This document shows positions 1 to 9,147 of a DNA stretch of 64,000 nucleotides, piece by piece. The stretch spans positions 310,001 to 374,000 of the forward strand of contig CAWIVH010000013.1 of assembly GCA_963839475.1 (NCBI GenBank), in the 5' to 3' direction. Source of the DNA: CAWIVH01 sp963839475 (GTDB lineage: Bacteria; Acidobacteriota; UBA6911). The number at the start of each line of letters is the position of its first letter. Position 1 is the stretch's first letter. The position numbers and the translations under genes are program-made. The notes beneath the pieces were generated by a model. That model saw nothing but the letters and a program-made list of their open reading frames with translations. It did not search any database and had not been told where the DNA came from.

Positions 1-2
1 GC

Positions 3-263
3 GTGATCATGCCCAAAACCCTGCAGGTGAACCCGGGCACCATTATCCGCATTAAGATTGACTCGCCGATTGATCTCTCGTCCTACTCACGCGGCGACAA
101 GCACAAACTGATGGAGGATGTGCACGCCATTATGGACAGAAATCTCGAGTACCTTCGCGCCGCCCGCCGACCGGGCGAGGAGCGCGAGGACGCCGTCTTC
201 CGCTGGATCTACGGTGACTCCGGCGGCCCGGATTATGACAGCCTGCGTGCCGCCGGCGGCTAG
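3..263 (+). CDS. 1-acyl-glycerol-3-phosphate acyltransferase (PlsC-like), C-terminal part
   Basis: This is the last 86 codons of a gene that starts before the window. The visible part resembles the C-terminus of PlsC-type lysophosphatidic acid acyltransferases, in which an 'MPK-x-L-x-x-x-PG' segment leads into a strand with 'PID' and then an amphipathic helix. Here this reads IMPKTLQVNPGTIIRIKI followed by DSPIDLSSY. The catalytic NHxSxxD and EGTR motifs would lie upstream, outside the window. If the assignment holds, the enzyme acylates lysophosphatidate at the membrane in phospholipid synthesis. The first GTG at 3 is only an in-frame codon, not a believable start. Confidence 0.6.
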   Translation: MIMPKTLQVNPGTIIRIKIDSPIDLSSYSRGDKHKLMEDVHAIMDRNLEYLRAARRPGEEREDAVFRWIYGDSGGPDYDSLRAAGG

Positions 264-332
264 TTTCTGCGACGGGGCGTGTACGCCGCGTTCGCGATCT
301 TCGCTAGGCATGCGGTTTGATCCATTGGCGAA

Positions 333-1448
333 TCATGTGCGTCGGCGGTGCGGGTCGCCGATCCAGCCTATCTTCCGGAAGAAGAAAAACATAACCACGG
401 CAATCAGGATCATCATCAGCAGCGCGAAAGGATAGCCCCAGAACCAATTCAGCTCCGGCATGTTGAGGGGCGATTTCTCGGTATTGAAATTCATCCCGTA
501 AATGCCCGCGATCAGGGTCATGGGGGCGAACAGGGCTGTGAACATCGTCAGGAATTTCATGATTTCGTTCATGCGATTGTTCAGGCTGGACAGATAGACC
601 TCCATCAGGCTCGATGCGATGTCGCGGTAGTTTTCCAACAGATCAATGATCTGGATCACGTGATCGTAACAGTCGCGCAGATAAATGCGAGTCTCGGCGG
701 AAATAAGGGAACTCTCTTCCCGGGCCAATGAACTGATCGCCTCGCGCAATGGCCAGATCGCACGGCGCAGAGCGAGCAGATCCCGCTTCACTTCGTGGAT
801 GCGACCCACAATTTCCTTTTCCGGCTGAAGTACGACTTCATCTTCCAGCGCTTCCAGCTTTTCTCCATAGCGTTCGAGCAGCGGAAAGTAGTTGTCGATG
901 GTCGCGTCCAGCAGCGCGTAGGCCAGGTAATCCGGGCCGGCAGTCCTGATCTTCCCTCCCGCCTTGCGGATGCGCTCACGGACCGCGTCGAAGCAGTCAC
1001 CGGGGTATTCCTGGAAGGTCAGAATATAGTTGGCACCCAGAAAAAGGCTCAGCTGGTCGAACTCCAGCTGGCTATTCATTTCGGCCATTCGCGCCACAAT
1101 AAAGTAATGCTTTTGGTAAATCTCGGCCTTCGCGCGCTGGTGAACGTTGACGACATCTTCCAGCGCCAGCCGGTGAAGGTCGAAAATCTCGCCCAGCTTG
1201 GCGATCGTGGCTGTGTCTCCCACCCCATCCACGTTGATCCAGGTGATGGGCCATTGGTTCAGGAACTCGGGTAGGGTGCCGGGGTCGGCCACCGTTTTTT
1301 CGAGGATCCCACCGGGGCCATAGGCGATGACATGGATAGTTGAAGGGGCAGCTCCCGGGTCCGCGACCAAAGTCCCCGGGGATGACCCGGGCGGTGTCCT
1401 GCGTTCCAGTTCGAGTTTCCTTCCTTTGCGTTTCGATTTTCTTGACAT
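333..1448 (-). CDS. corA: CorA-family Mg2+/Co2+ transporter
   Basis: A CorA-type divalent cation channel of the inner membrane. The long soluble N-terminal funnel domain is followed by two C-terminal transmembrane helices with the family signature YGMNF between them and a basic end (FFFRKIGWIGDPHRRR). The start is set at the ATG at 1448 because GGAGGG (complement of 1459-1464) lies about ten bases upstream; an upstream in-frame ATG at 1481 lacks such a site. The N-terminus is very basic (MSRKSKRKGRK). It stands alone, divergent from the sugar transporter at 1558. The family assignment is secure from the GMN motif; ion preference cannot be read from the sequence. Confidence 0.93.
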   Translation of the reverse strand: MSRKSKRKGRKLELERRTPPGSSPGTLVADPGAAPSTIHVIAYGPGGILEKTVADPGTLPEFLNQWPITWINVDGVGDTATIAKLGEIFDLHRLALEDVVNVHQRAKAEIYQKHYFIVARMAEMNSQLEFDQLSLFLGANYILTFQEYPGDCFDAVRERIRKAGGKIRTAGPDYLAYALLDATIDNYFPLLERYGEKLEALEDEVVLQPEKEIVGRIHEVKRDLLALRRAIWPLREAISSLAREESSLISAETRIYLRDCYDHVIQIIDLLENYRDIASSLMEVYLSSLNNRMNEIMKFLTMFTALFAPMTLIAGIYGMNFNTEKSPLNMPELNWFWGYPFALLMMILIAVVMFFFFRKIGWIGDPHRRRT

Positions 1449-1557
1449 TCCCAGGATTCCCTCCAGCATTCCTTTGACCACGGCGAGTTGCGATGGTCGT
1501 CATTTTACACCGAAACCCCTTTTGGGGTATGGTAGTGCGACTTTGCGGAGGGGTGCT

Positions 1558-2562
1558 ATGGTGGTCGTCCAGTCATATGCTCTGGCTGTTTGCATGTGCG
1601 TCGTCACAATGATCTGCTGGGGTTCGTGGGCCAACACTCAGAAATGGACCAGCCGCGAATGGCGATTCCAGCTGTATTACTGGGACTATGCGATCGGCGT
1701 TTTCCTGCTCGCTCTGGCTCTGGCGCTGACGCTCGGCAGCACGGGCACCGAAGGCAGGAGTTTCCTGGCCGATGTGGCCCAGGCGAGCGAAGCGTCTATG
1801 GGATCGGCTTTCCTGGGCGGAGTCATTTTCAACCTATCCAACATCCTACTGGTAGCAGCCATTGATATCGCAGGGATGGCGGTTGCCTTTCCAATCGGCG
1901 TTGGGCTGGCGCTTGTTCTGGGGGTGCTGACCAATTACTTTGCGGCTCCGGTCGGGAATCCATCGCTTTTGTTTGCCGGAGTGACATGCGTGGCCGCCGC
2001 CATCCTGGTAGATGCGATGGCTTACCGCAGGCTGCCGGCACAGGGTTCGAAAACCAGCGCCAAGGGGATCATGATTTCGGTCCTGGCCGGGTTTTTGATG
2101 GGCTTTTTCTACCGTTTCGTGGCCGCCTCCATGGCTCAGGATTTCATTCGGCCGGAAGCTGGAAAGCTCAGCCCCTATACTGCGGTTGTGCTCTTTTCTG
2201 CAGGTCTGCTGGCTTCCAATTTCCTCTGGAACAGTATCATGATGATACGGCCTTTGACCGGCGAGCCGGTCCCTTTCGCCGATTATTTCCGGAAAGGCAA
2301 TGCCCGCCTCCATCTGACCGGAATCCTGGGCGGCATTATCTGGAGCTTGGGAATGTCATTTAGTATCATTGCGACGGGCGCGGCGGGTTTCGCGATTTCT
2401 TATGGGCTCGGACAAGGGGCGACCATGGTTGCGGCCTTCTGGGGAGTGTTTATCTGGAAGGAATTCCGCGACGCTCCTCCGGGAACGAACCGGTTGCTTT
2501 TCCTCATGTTCGCAGGGTATGCCGCGGGTTTGGCGCTAATCATAATCTCCCGGCTTGCTTAG
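1558..2562 (+). CDS. GRP-family (DMT superfamily) sugar transporter
   Basis: A hydrophobic protein of 334 residues with about ten predicted membrane segments. It opens with a CWGSWANTQK motif in the first helix region and continues with YYWDYAIGVFLLALALALTLGSTG-type helices typical of GRP (glucose/ribose porter) permeases. The ATG at 1558 is chosen because GGAGGGG lies six bases upstream; the longer open frame begins inside the divergent corA gene and is unlikely. The ribokinase that follows after about 40 bases suggests a two-gene operon for uptake and phosphorylation of ribose or another pentose (inference). Some databases call such proteins multidrug DMT permeases, so the substrate is not certain. 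Confidence 0.82.
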   Translation: MVVVQSYALAVCMCVVTMICWGSWANTQKWTSREWRFQLYYWDYAIGVFLLALALALTLGSTGTEGRSFLADVAQASEASMGSAFLGGVIFNLSNILLVAAIDIAGMAVAFPIGVGLALVLGVLTNYFAAPVGNPSLLFAGVTCVAAAILVDAMAYRRLPAQGSKTSAKGIMISVLAGFLMGFFYRFVAASMAQDFIRPEAGKLSPYTAVVLFSAGLLASNFLWNSIMMIRPLTGEPVPFADYFRKGNARLHLTGILGGIIWSLGMSFSIIATGAAGFAISYGLGQGATMVAAFWGVFIWKEFRDAPPGTNRLLFLMFAGYAAGLALIIISRLA

Positions 2563-2601
2563 ACCGGGAGCGTGAATATCAGTCAGGATTGCAGGACCGA
2601 A

Positions 2602-3519
2602 ATGTCGGATAAAATAGTAGTGATTGGAAGTTCCAACACCGACATGATCGTCAAGCTTCCCCGGATTCCCGGACCGGGCGAGACCATCATTGGGGGCACC
2701 TTTTCCATGGCGGCCGGCGGCAAGGGAGCCAATCAGGCTGTTGCGGCTGCCCGTGCCGGGGGAAGAGTCACTTTGATTGCCCGCGTTGGGGACGATCTTT
2801 TCGGCAGGCAGGCAGTGGAAGGATTTATCCGGGACAATATTGACGTAAGCTGCGTTCTTCGGGATGCCGGGTCGCCATCGGGAATCGCCCTGATTTTCGT
2901 CGGGAGGGATGGCGAAAACAGCATCGCGGTAGCACCGGGCGCCAACGGCAACCTTTCCTCACAGGATATCGAGCGCTTTCGCGAGGTCATCGTTTCGGCC
3001 CGGATCGTCGTCCTGCAGCTCGAGACTCCCATGGATTCCGTTCGCGCCGCCGTGGAGATTGCCTCCGGCAGCGGTGCGTCGGTAATCCTCAACCCGGCCC
3101 CGGCAGCCCTGGTTCCCCCTGAGGTGTTGAGGCTCGTGGATGTTCTGACACCGAACGAACACGAGGCCCGGGTCCTGACCGGAATCGAGGTTAGAAGTGA
3201 ATCGGCTGCCGGGCAGGCGGCCGATGCGCTTATGTCCCGCGGGGTGAAAACGGTGATCATTACCATGGGTGCGCGCGGGGCCTATGTCGCCGCCGCGAGC
3301 ATGCGTGAACTGGTGCCGGGATTTCCAGTGGAGGCCGTCGACACAACCGGCGCCGGCGACGTTTTCAACGGCGCCCTCGCGGCCGCATTGTCCGAGGGGC
3401 ATCCGTTGCGGTCGGCGGTGCGCTTTGCCAGTGGCGCTGCAGCGCTTTCAGTGACTCAGCTGGGGGCTCAGCCTTCGATCCCAACCCGGAAGGAAATCGA
3501 AAAATTCCTGGCCCGTTGA
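2602..3519 (+). CDS. rbsK: Ribokinase (PfkB family)
   Basis: PfkB-family sugar kinase, about 305 residues from the ATG at 2602 (MSDKIVVIGSSNTD). The N-terminal substrate motif GGKGANQAVAAARAGG, the mid-region NPAPA, LTPNEHEA and the C-terminal DTTGAGDVFNGALAAAL anion hole with the catalytic Asp are all present and match ribokinases well. It would phosphorylate ribose at O5 in the cytoplasm. An upstream in-frame GTG at 2572 is possible but has no properly spaced ribosome site, whereas AGGA precedes 2602. It sits directly behind the GRP transporter, supporting joint expression. Confidence 0.9.
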   Translation: MSDKIVVIGSSNTDMIVKLPRIPGPGETIIGGTFSMAAGGKGANQAVAAARAGGRVTLIARVGDDLFGRQAVEGFIRDNIDVSCVLRDAGSPSGIALIFVGRDGENSIAVAPGANGNLSSQDIERFREVIVSARIVVLQLETPMDSVRAAVEIASGSGASVILNPAPAALVPPEVLRLVDVLTPNEHEARVLTGIEVRSESAAGQAADALMSRGVKTVIITMGARGAYVAAASMRELVPGFPVEAVDTTGAGDVFNGALAAALSEGHPLRSAVRFASGAAALSVTQLGAQPSIPTRKEIEKFLAR

Positions 3520-3590
3520 GGCAAATCCGTGAAGTTGGATTGGATTGTAGCATCCATGCTTCATACACAAAAAATTCATAGGATAAAACA

Positions 3591-6503
3591 GTGAAATCAC
3601 CAATGACTCCAGGCAGCAGTTTAGACCCGGGCGAACCCGTTCTGCCGCGGACCGATTCTTTTGTCCGCAGGCATATGGGACCCCGGATCACGGATTACGC
3701 CACGATGCTGGCAGAGCTGGGATTTTCTTCGCTTTACGAATTCATCGGCCGGACAGTGCCGGAATCGATCGCGATCGAGAGCCCTCTCAATGTCGGCCAT
3801 GGTGACGACGAATATTCCGTCCTCCGTCGTTTGCGCGAGATCGCCCAGAAGAACCGTGTGTTCCGCTCCTACATCGGCATGGGTTACCACGACTGTGTCA
3901 CCCCGGCTGTCATCCAGAGGAACATCCTTGAGAATCCGGGCTGGTATACCCAATACACTCCCTATCAGCCCGAGATATCTCAGGGCCGGCTCGAGGCACT
4001 GTTGAATTATCAAACGATGATCCGGGACCTTACCGGGCTCGAGATTGCCAATGCATCTCTGCTGGACGAAGGGACGGCGGCAGCGGAAGCGATGCATATG
4101 AGCTTCGGGCTGTTTCATGGAGAGTCCAATTCATTCTTCGTTTCGGATGCATGCCATCCGCAAACCATCGATGTTGTTCGGACGCGAGCCTGGGCTCTCG
4201 GGATCGAAGTGATCGTGGGCAGCCACTGCGCCTTTGATTTTTCAAAACCGGTGTTCGGGGTGCTCCTGCAATATCCCGCATCGGACGGGACCTTGTCGGA
4301 CTACTCTTCTTTTATTCAGAAAGCCCGCGAAGTCGGAACCATCGTAACGGTCGCAGCCGATCTGCTCAGCCTGGCACTTCTGACACCGCCCGGTGAAATG
4401 GGCGCCGATATCGCTATCGGCAGCACGCAGCGATTTGGTATCCCGCTCGGTTTTGGCGGCCCGCATGCTGCTTATTTTGCCACGCGTGAATCCTATAAAC
4501 GGAGCATGCCGGGGCGATTGATCGGGGTTTCCAAGGATTCGAACGGAAAACCCGCCCTTCGCCTCTCGCTCCAGACCCGAGAGCAGCATATCCGGCGGGA
4601 AAAAGCGACCAGCAACATCTGCACGGCTCAGGTGCTCCTGGCGGTGATGGCGGGCATGTATGCCGTCTATCACGGTCCCGAAGGGATTCGGCAAATTGCT
4701 CTGCGCGTTCATCGGCTGACCGGCCTGCTGGCTGCAGGGCTGCGGAAGCTCGGGCTGCAGGTCGGTCCCGAGCATTTCTTCGATACGCTTCAGGTGCACG
4801 CGGATGCGGCGCGCTGCCGTAGCATCCTCGGCGCCGCAGAACAAAGAGGAATCAATCTGCGGCTCCTGGCCCCGGATACTCTTGGGGTCAGCCTGAACGA
4901 GACTACAACACCATCCGAGGTCGAAGATTTGTGGTTGATATTTTCTCCCGATGGCGCTCCGGTTTTGACCGCAGCATCCATCTCCAATGGCTGTCTCGAC
5001 GCGCTTCCGGATGCGCAGATGCGCAAGAGCGCCTATCTGACACATCCGGTTTTCAATCGCTACCATTCTGAGACCGAAATGCTGCGTTACATCAAACGCC
5101 TGGAAAGCCGCGATCTCTCGCTCACAACCGCCATGATTCCGTTGGGATCATGCACCATGAAATTGAATGCGGCCGTGGAAATGTTCCCGATCACCTGGCC
5201 CGAGTTTGCTCAAATCCATCCCTTTGCCCCGGCGAGCCAGACGCAGGGCTACAGAATCATGTTTGAGCAATTGGAGCGCTGGCTGGCGAGCATCACAGGC
5301 TTTGACGCGGTTTCGCTGCAGCCCAATGCCGGCTCTCAGGGGGAATATGCCGGTCTGCTCGTCATACGCAAGTACCACCAGGACCGCGGGGACACGCACC
5401 GGGATATCTGTCTCATTCCTCAATCGGCGCATGGCACAAATCCCGCCAGCGCGGTCATGGCGGGGATGAAGGTGGTTGTCGTCGCTTGCGACGTGAACGG
5501 AAACATCGATGTCCGTGATTTGGAGGCCAAAGCAGTCCAGCATGCTTCGAAGTTGGCTGCATTGATGGTGACTTATCCCTCGACCCATGGAGTATTTGAG
5601 GAGGAAATCAAGAAGATCTGCAGCATTGTTCACCAGCACGGCGGACAGGTTTATATGGATGGAGCGAATATGAATGCCCAAGTCGGGCTCTGCCGTCCGG
5701 CTGAAATCGGCGCCGACGTCTGCCACCTGAACCTGCACAAGACATTTTGCATTCCTCATGGCGGAGGTGGGCCCGGCATGGGTCCGATTGGAGTTGCAAA
5801 GCATCTATCCCAGCTCCTGCCGAATCATCCGGTCGTCGAGATGGGAGGATCGAAGGGAATCGGGGCGGTCTCGGCCTCTCCCTGGGGAAGCGCCAGCATC
5901 CTTCCGATTTCCTGGATCTACATCGCCTTGATGGGGGCCGAGGGACTCACAGAGGCCACCAAGGTGGCTATTTTGAATGCCAATTATATCGCGCGCCGCC
6001 TCGATGCTTATTACCCGGTCTTGTACAAAGGCAAGAATGGTTTTGTCGCCCACGAGTGCATTCTTGATCTCCGTCCGGTTAAGAAAAGCGCGGGCGTCGA
6101 AGTGGATGACATTGCAAAACGCCTTATGGATTACGGATTTCACGCTCCCACGGTTTCTTTCCCGGTTGCCGGCACCCTTATGGTCGAACCCACTGAAAGC
6201 GAGTCCAAGGAAGAATTGGACCGGTTCTGTGACGCCCTGATATCGATACGGCAGGAAATTGCTGAGATCGAGGCGGGCAGGATGGATCCTCACGACAATC
6301 TGCTCAAGAATGCTCCCCATACGGCGGCAGTTCTCACTGCGGCGGAATGGAACCATCCCTATTCCCGGGAGCAAGCCGCATATCCAACGCCGGCTCAGCG
6401 GGACCACAAGTTCTGGCCCCCGGTTGGAAGGGTCGATAATGTTTATGGCGACAGGAACTTGATCTGCACGTGCCTGCCGGTTGAGGCCTATGAAAAACCA
6501 TAG
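3591..6503 (+). CDS. gcvP: Glycine dehydrogenase (decarboxylating), P-protein
   Basis: Full-length single-chain P-protein of 970 residues, the PLP-dependent decarboxylase of the glycine cleavage system. The N-terminal half begins with FVRRHMGP and contains the IGMGYHDC motif. The C-terminal half holds GSCTMKLNA and the cofactor-binding lysine in HLNLHKTFCIPHGGGGPG (about residue 717), followed by the glycine-rich loop. The likely start is GTG at 3591 (AGGA seven bases upstream) or ATG at 3603. It faces gcvT-gcvH tail to tail, so P is transcribed separately from T and H here. The two-subunit (PA/PB) form is excluded by the fused architecture. Confidence 0.97.
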   Translation: MKSPMTPGSSLDPGEPVLPRTDSFVRRHMGPRITDYATMLAELGFSSLYEFIGRTVPESIAIESPLNVGHGDDEYSVLRRLREIAQKNRVFRSYIGMGYHDCVTPAVIQRNILENPGWYTQYTPYQPEISQGRLEALLNYQTMIRDLTGLEIANASLLDEGTAAAEAMHMSFGLFHGESNSFFVSDACHPQTIDVVRTRAWALGIEVIVGSHCAFDFSKPVFGVLLQYPASDGTLSDYSSFIQKAREVGTIVTVAADLLSLALLTPPGEMGADIAIGSTQRFGIPLGFGGPHAAYFATRESYKRSMPGRLIGVSKDSNGKPALRLSLQTREQHIRREKATSNICTAQVLLAVMAGMYAVYHGPEGIRQIALRVHRLTGLLAAGLRKLGLQVGPEHFFDTLQVHADAARCRSILGAAEQRGINLRLLAPDTLGVSLNETTTPSEVEDLWLIFSPDGAPVLTAASISNGCLDALPDAQMRKSAYLTHPVFNRYHSETEMLRYIKRLESRDLSLTTAMIPLGSCTMKLNAAVEMFPITWPEFAQIHPFAPASQTQGYRIMFEQLERWLASITGFDAVSLQPNAGSQGEYAGLLVIRKYHQDRGDTHRDICLIPQSAHGTNPASAVMAGMKVVVVACDVNGNIDVRDLEAKAVQHASKLAALMVTYPSTHGVFEEEIKKICSIVHQHGGQVYMDGANMNAQVGLCRPAEIGADVCHLNLHKTFCIPHGGGGPGMGPIGVAKHLSQLLPNHPVVEMGGSKGIGAVSASPWGSASILPISWIYIALMGAEGLTEATKVAILNANYIARRLDAYYPVLYKGKNGFVAHECILDLRPVKKSAGVEVDDIAKRLMDYGFHAPTVSFPVAGTLMVEPTESESKEELDRFCDALISIRQEIAEIEAGRMDPHDNLLKNAPHTAAVLTAAEWNHPYSREQAAYPTPAQRDHKFWPPVGRVDNVYGDRNLICTCLPVEAYEKP

Positions 6504-6547
6504 GCTGCAAGCCGCATCAAGCAGGTGGCTGGAAGGCGATGACTGCA

Positions 6548-6580
6548 GGCGGCACCCGCCCGATGGGGGCGGGCGCCGTT
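6548..6580. terminator. Strong GC-rich hairpin between convergent gcvP and gcvH
   Basis: A near-perfect stem lies midway between the two convergent stop codons: CGGC and CCCGCCC on the left (6550-6561) pair with GGGCGGG and GCCG on the right (6567-6578), with one A/C mismatch and a GATGG loop. A short TT follows on the plus strand. It is probably a bidirectional transcription terminator, though the U-tract is poor. Confidence 0.65.
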
Positions 6581-6599
6581 ACTAATGCCGAAATCCGAT

Positions 6600-6989
6600 T
6601 CAGTTTGTAGCCTGTTCCTGGAGATATTCTTCGTACTCAGCCGCGCTTAGAAGCTCGGAAAGCTCACTTGGGCTATTGATCCGGATTTTGATCAGCCAGG
6701 CATCCTGGTGAGGTGATTTGTTCAGGAGCTCGGGTGTTTCTTCCAGCTTCGAGTTCACCTCGATCACTTCGCCCGCCACGGGGCAAAAGATCTCCGAGAC
6801 CGCTTTTACCGATTCCACCGACCCGAAGGGCTCGTTCGCTTCAAACTTGTCGCCGATTTCGGGGAGCTCCACGAAAACAACATCACCAAGCTCCTTCTGG
6901 GCGAAATCGGTGATTCCAACCGTACCGGAATCATCCTGAACAAACAGCCATTCGTGATCTTTAGTATAGAGGTTTTCTTCGGGATACAT
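6600..6989 (-). CDS. gcvH: Glycine cleavage system H protein
   Basis: Lipoyl carrier protein of 129 residues starting at the ATG at 6989 (MYPEENLYTKDHEW), preceded by GGAGG seven bases upstream. A longer open frame to 7073 has no ribosome site and carries no family similarity. The lipoylation motif GSVESVKAVSE places the modified lysine at residue 62. H shuttles the aminomethyl group from P to T and to the lipoamide dehydrogenase. It follows gcvT on the same strand after about 100 bases. Confidence 0.95.
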   Translation of the reverse strand: MYPEENLYTKDHEWLFVQDDSGTVGITDFAQKELGDVVFVELPEIGDKFEANEPFGSVESVKAVSEIFCPVAGEVIEVNSKLEETPELLNKSPHQDAWLIKIRINSPSELSELLSAAEYEEYLQEQATN

Positions 6990-7062
6990 TCGTCTGCCTC
7001 CGCTGTTGGGCTGTTGATCCGTAATCCGACCGGTCCTGACTCCTGGCCGGCCGATAAGAGCA

Positions 7063-7080
7063 GGACCGCGCATGCGGTCC
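7063..7080 (-). other. Short hairpin in the gcvT-gcvH intergenic region
   Basis: GGACCGC (7063-7069) and GCGGTCC (7074-7080) form a seven base pair perfect stem with a GCAT loop, ten bases after the gcvT stop codon. There is no U-tract, so a partial attenuator or an mRNA stability element is more likely than a full terminator. Confidence 0.4.
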
Positions 7081-7089
7081 GGATTCGTT

Positions 7090-8196
7090 CTACCGGGTCT
7101 TCACACGTTTATAAAATGGCGTCGGCACTACACGTGCCTTCACCGGTTTTTCACGAATGAAAATTTCGAGCTCGGTTCCGGGAGCGCACCGATGCGGGGG
7201 CAAATAGGTCAGCCCGATGTTTTTTTGCAGAAAAGGTGCGGGGCTGCCGCTGGTGACGGTTCCCAGAATTTCACCATCCAGGGCGACCGGGTAATGATCC
7301 CGTGCTATCCCCCGCTCTACCATTTCGAAGCCCGCGAGAATCCTTTTCAGCCCCTCTTCGCGCTGGCGGAGCAATATATCGCGGCCCAGAAAATCGCCTT
7401 TATCGAGCCGGCAAATCCATCCGAGGTCGGCTTCCAGAACGCTGATGGAGTCGTCAATTTCATGGCCGTAGAGGGCCATTTTCGCTTCAAGCCGAAGAGT
7501 GTTTCGGGAAGCCAGCCCGGCCGGTTCGAGGCCCAGGGGGATCCCCCGCTCCATGATGCGTGTCCAGGCCTCCACCGCGTGCCCCGGACTTAGATAAATT
7601 TCAAAACCATCCTCCCCCGTATAGCCCGTACGCGCGATTATCGCATCCTTATCGATGAATTTCCCCTGCTCGAACCAGTAATATTTCATCCGGCTCACGT
7701 CGACGTTGGTCAATCCCGCGATGATCTCAAGGGAGCGCGGGCCCTGCAACGCGATCTGACAAAACTCGTCACTGCGGAACAGCACTTCAGTCCCTGCCGC
7801 GGCGTTGTCCCGGATCCATTCGAAATCCTTGATTTGGTTCGCCGAGTTTACGCATAGGAAGAAATGATTGGGCCCCATCCGATGAACCAGGATGTCGTCG
7901 ACAAATGTTCCCTCGGACGTCATCAAACCCGAATACTGGATCTGGCCGATTGCCAAACGGCGAGTGTCATTGCAGGTGACTTTTTGAATCGTCTCTTCGG
8001 CGGTTGTTCCCCGGAGTTCAATCTCACCCATGTGACTGACATCAAAGATTCCGGCGGAGTTTCTTACTGCCATATGTTCTTTGATGGCGCCGGCATACTG
8101 AACGGGCATATCCCAGCCGGCGAATTCCACCATGCGCGCACCCAGCTGCCGGTGAATTGAATTTAAAGCGGTTTTTCGCGGTTCAATGGTGTTCAC
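7090..8196 (-). CDS. gcvT: Aminomethyltransferase (glycine cleavage T protein)
   Basis: T-protein of 368 residues that transfers the methylene unit from H-bound aminomethyl lipoate to tetrahydrofolate. Visible family landmarks are MVEFAGWDMPVQY near the N-terminus, the FDVSHMGEI block, YTGEDGFEIY in the middle and GLEPAGLASRNTLRLEA. The start is GTG at 8196 with GAGG upstream. A good sigma-70-like promoter lies at 8233-8261 and would give a leader of about 30 bases, too short for a glycine riboswitch. First gene of a gcvT-gcvH unit. Confidence 0.96.
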   Translation of the reverse strand: MNTIEPRKTALNSIHRQLGARMVEFAGWDMPVQYAGAIKEHMAVRNSAGIFDVSHMGEIELRGTTAEETIQKVTCNDTRRLAIGQIQYSGLMTSEGTFVDDILVHRMGPNHFFLCVNSANQIKDFEWIRDNAAAGTEVLFRSDEFCQIALQGPRSLEIIAGLTNVDVSRMKYYWFEQGKFIDKDAIIARTGYTGEDGFEIYLSPGHAVEAWTRIMERGIPLGLEPAGLASRNTLRLEAKMALYGHEIDDSISVLEADLGWICRLDKGDFLGRDILLRQREEGLKRILAGFEMVERGIARDHYPVALDGEILGTVTSGSPAPFLQKNIGLTYLPPHRCAPGTELEIFIREKPVKARVVPTPFYKRVKTR

Positions 8197-8232
8197 AGAA
8201 GCGGCCTCACATCATTATTTGCATCTGGCTCG

Positions 8233-8261
8233 AATCTAACACCGCCCCCCGGGGGAGTCAA
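8233..8261 (-). promoter_or_regulatory. Predicted sigma-70-type promoter of gcvT-gcvH
   Basis: On the minus strand TTGACT (complement of 8256-8261) is followed after exactly 17 bases by TAGATT (complement of 8233-8238). The spacer contains the GC palindrome CCCCCGGGGG, unusual for a spacer and possibly a regulator site. Distance and orientation fit gcvT. Confidence 0.65.
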
Positions 8262-8562
8262 GCGCATAATAACCTTTAAAGTAGTTGTAAATAAAAGATT
8301 TATGTCGTTATAGGAATCGGACCGAGTGCCCGGCCAAAAGTGAGGATTTGAGGTGCTCTTGGATCGCAACTGCCGTGGCGCGGATTGTTGGATAGTAACT
8401 GCGGGAAGAGTTGTCGAAATGAATAAGCTGCGAGGGGCTGGGAGGGCGCCCAGCTCCCCGCATAGGCCGGATTTGCAGACGTAGACTTGAAGGCCCGGAT
8501 CATCCGCGCCGGATTTTGGTGGCTGCGTCCACTTGCGACGCTCCTTCGTCACCGATTGGGCT
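8262..8562. other. Intergenic region between DUF2911 gene and gcvT promoter
   Basis: No convincing gene. An open frame on the minus strand here has no family-like sequence. A hairpin GCTGGG (8437-8442) / CCCAGC (8449-8454), extendable by GGG/CCC with one bulge, lies about 105 bases behind the DUF2911 stop and may act in its termination, but has no U-tract. I looked for glycine-riboswitch motifs and did not find them. Confidence 0.5.
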
Positions 8563-9078
8563 TTATTTGGCTATCGCAAACTCGGAAGTGAGTTTGGTGC
8601 TGCCCCACGTCAATTCCAAAACTCCCCCGGCAGCAGCCGGCTTTAATTCAATGGTAAAAACCTCGACTGGGCTGCCCAGGCTGTCTTTTTTTATGGCTGC
8701 TTTGGCCATATCTTTGGACTTGTCGTGGCTCGTTCCCCACTGACCGGTTTGAGAATTGAACACCAGCTCGAACTGGTCGTTCGATCCCTTGGTCAGCCAA
8801 AGGCTATAGCTACCCTTAGGAATCTGCACGGTGCCGAAAGTGAGATCCACAGGAGTTGTGAGGGTGGTGGCCTGGTTCATTCCCATCCGCCAGAAATCCC
8901 CCGGCTTGAGCTGGGAGAGCATATCGCGGCCTTTGAGGCTGGGACGGCCGTAGTCGACAACGATGCTGCCGCTACCGGCTTTAAGCTCCGCCTTGCCTCT
9001 ATTCGCCTGGGAAAATGCAGGAACCAGTTGTATTGATATCGCCAGCAAGCAGGCAATGCATCCGAGCGCTTTCTTCAT
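8563..9078 (-). CDS. DUF2911 family secreted protein
   Basis: Protein of 171 residues with an N-terminal signal peptide (MKKALGCIACLLAISIQLVPAFSQ). The body matches DUF2911: IVVDYGRPSLKGR, then FWRMGMNQATTLTTPVDL, IPKGSYSLWL and a final strand of the form LELTWGSTKL. DUF2911 is common in Bacteroidota and Acidobacteriota; its function is unknown. The ATG at 9078 has GGAG upstream. The residue pattern suggests a beta-sandwich exported to the periplasm or outer surface. Confidence 0.88.
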   Translation of the reverse strand: MKKALGCIACLLAISIQLVPAFSQANRGKAELKAGSGSIVVDYGRPSLKGRDMLSQLKPGDFWRMGMNQATTLTTPVDLTFGTVQIPKGSYSLWLTKGSNDQFELVFNSQTGQWGTSHDKSKDMAKAAIKKDSLGSPVEVFTIELKPAAAGGVLELTWGSTKLTSEFAIAK

Positions 9079-9118
9079 GTTCGGGGTCTCCTTTAGAGTT
9101 GTTTCAGGTTACGTCAAA

Positions 9119-9147
9119 AGAATATCAGCAGAATCGGTTGTCGGCAA
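9119..9147 (-). promoter_or_regulatory. Possible promoter of the DUF2911 gene
   Basis: On the minus strand TTGCCG (complement of 9142-9147) and TATTCT (complement of 9119-9124) are 17 bases apart, about 40 bases before the DUF2911 start. Match is moderate only. The rest of the 9079-9412 spacer shows no gene. Confidence 0.4.

Noticed and set aside
8193..8552. Open frame on the minus strand upstream of gcvT, and a possible glycine riboswitch
   Set aside because: The frame has no family-like sequence. The riboswitch core motifs are not seen, and the promoter at 8233-8261 leaves a leader of only about 30 bases.
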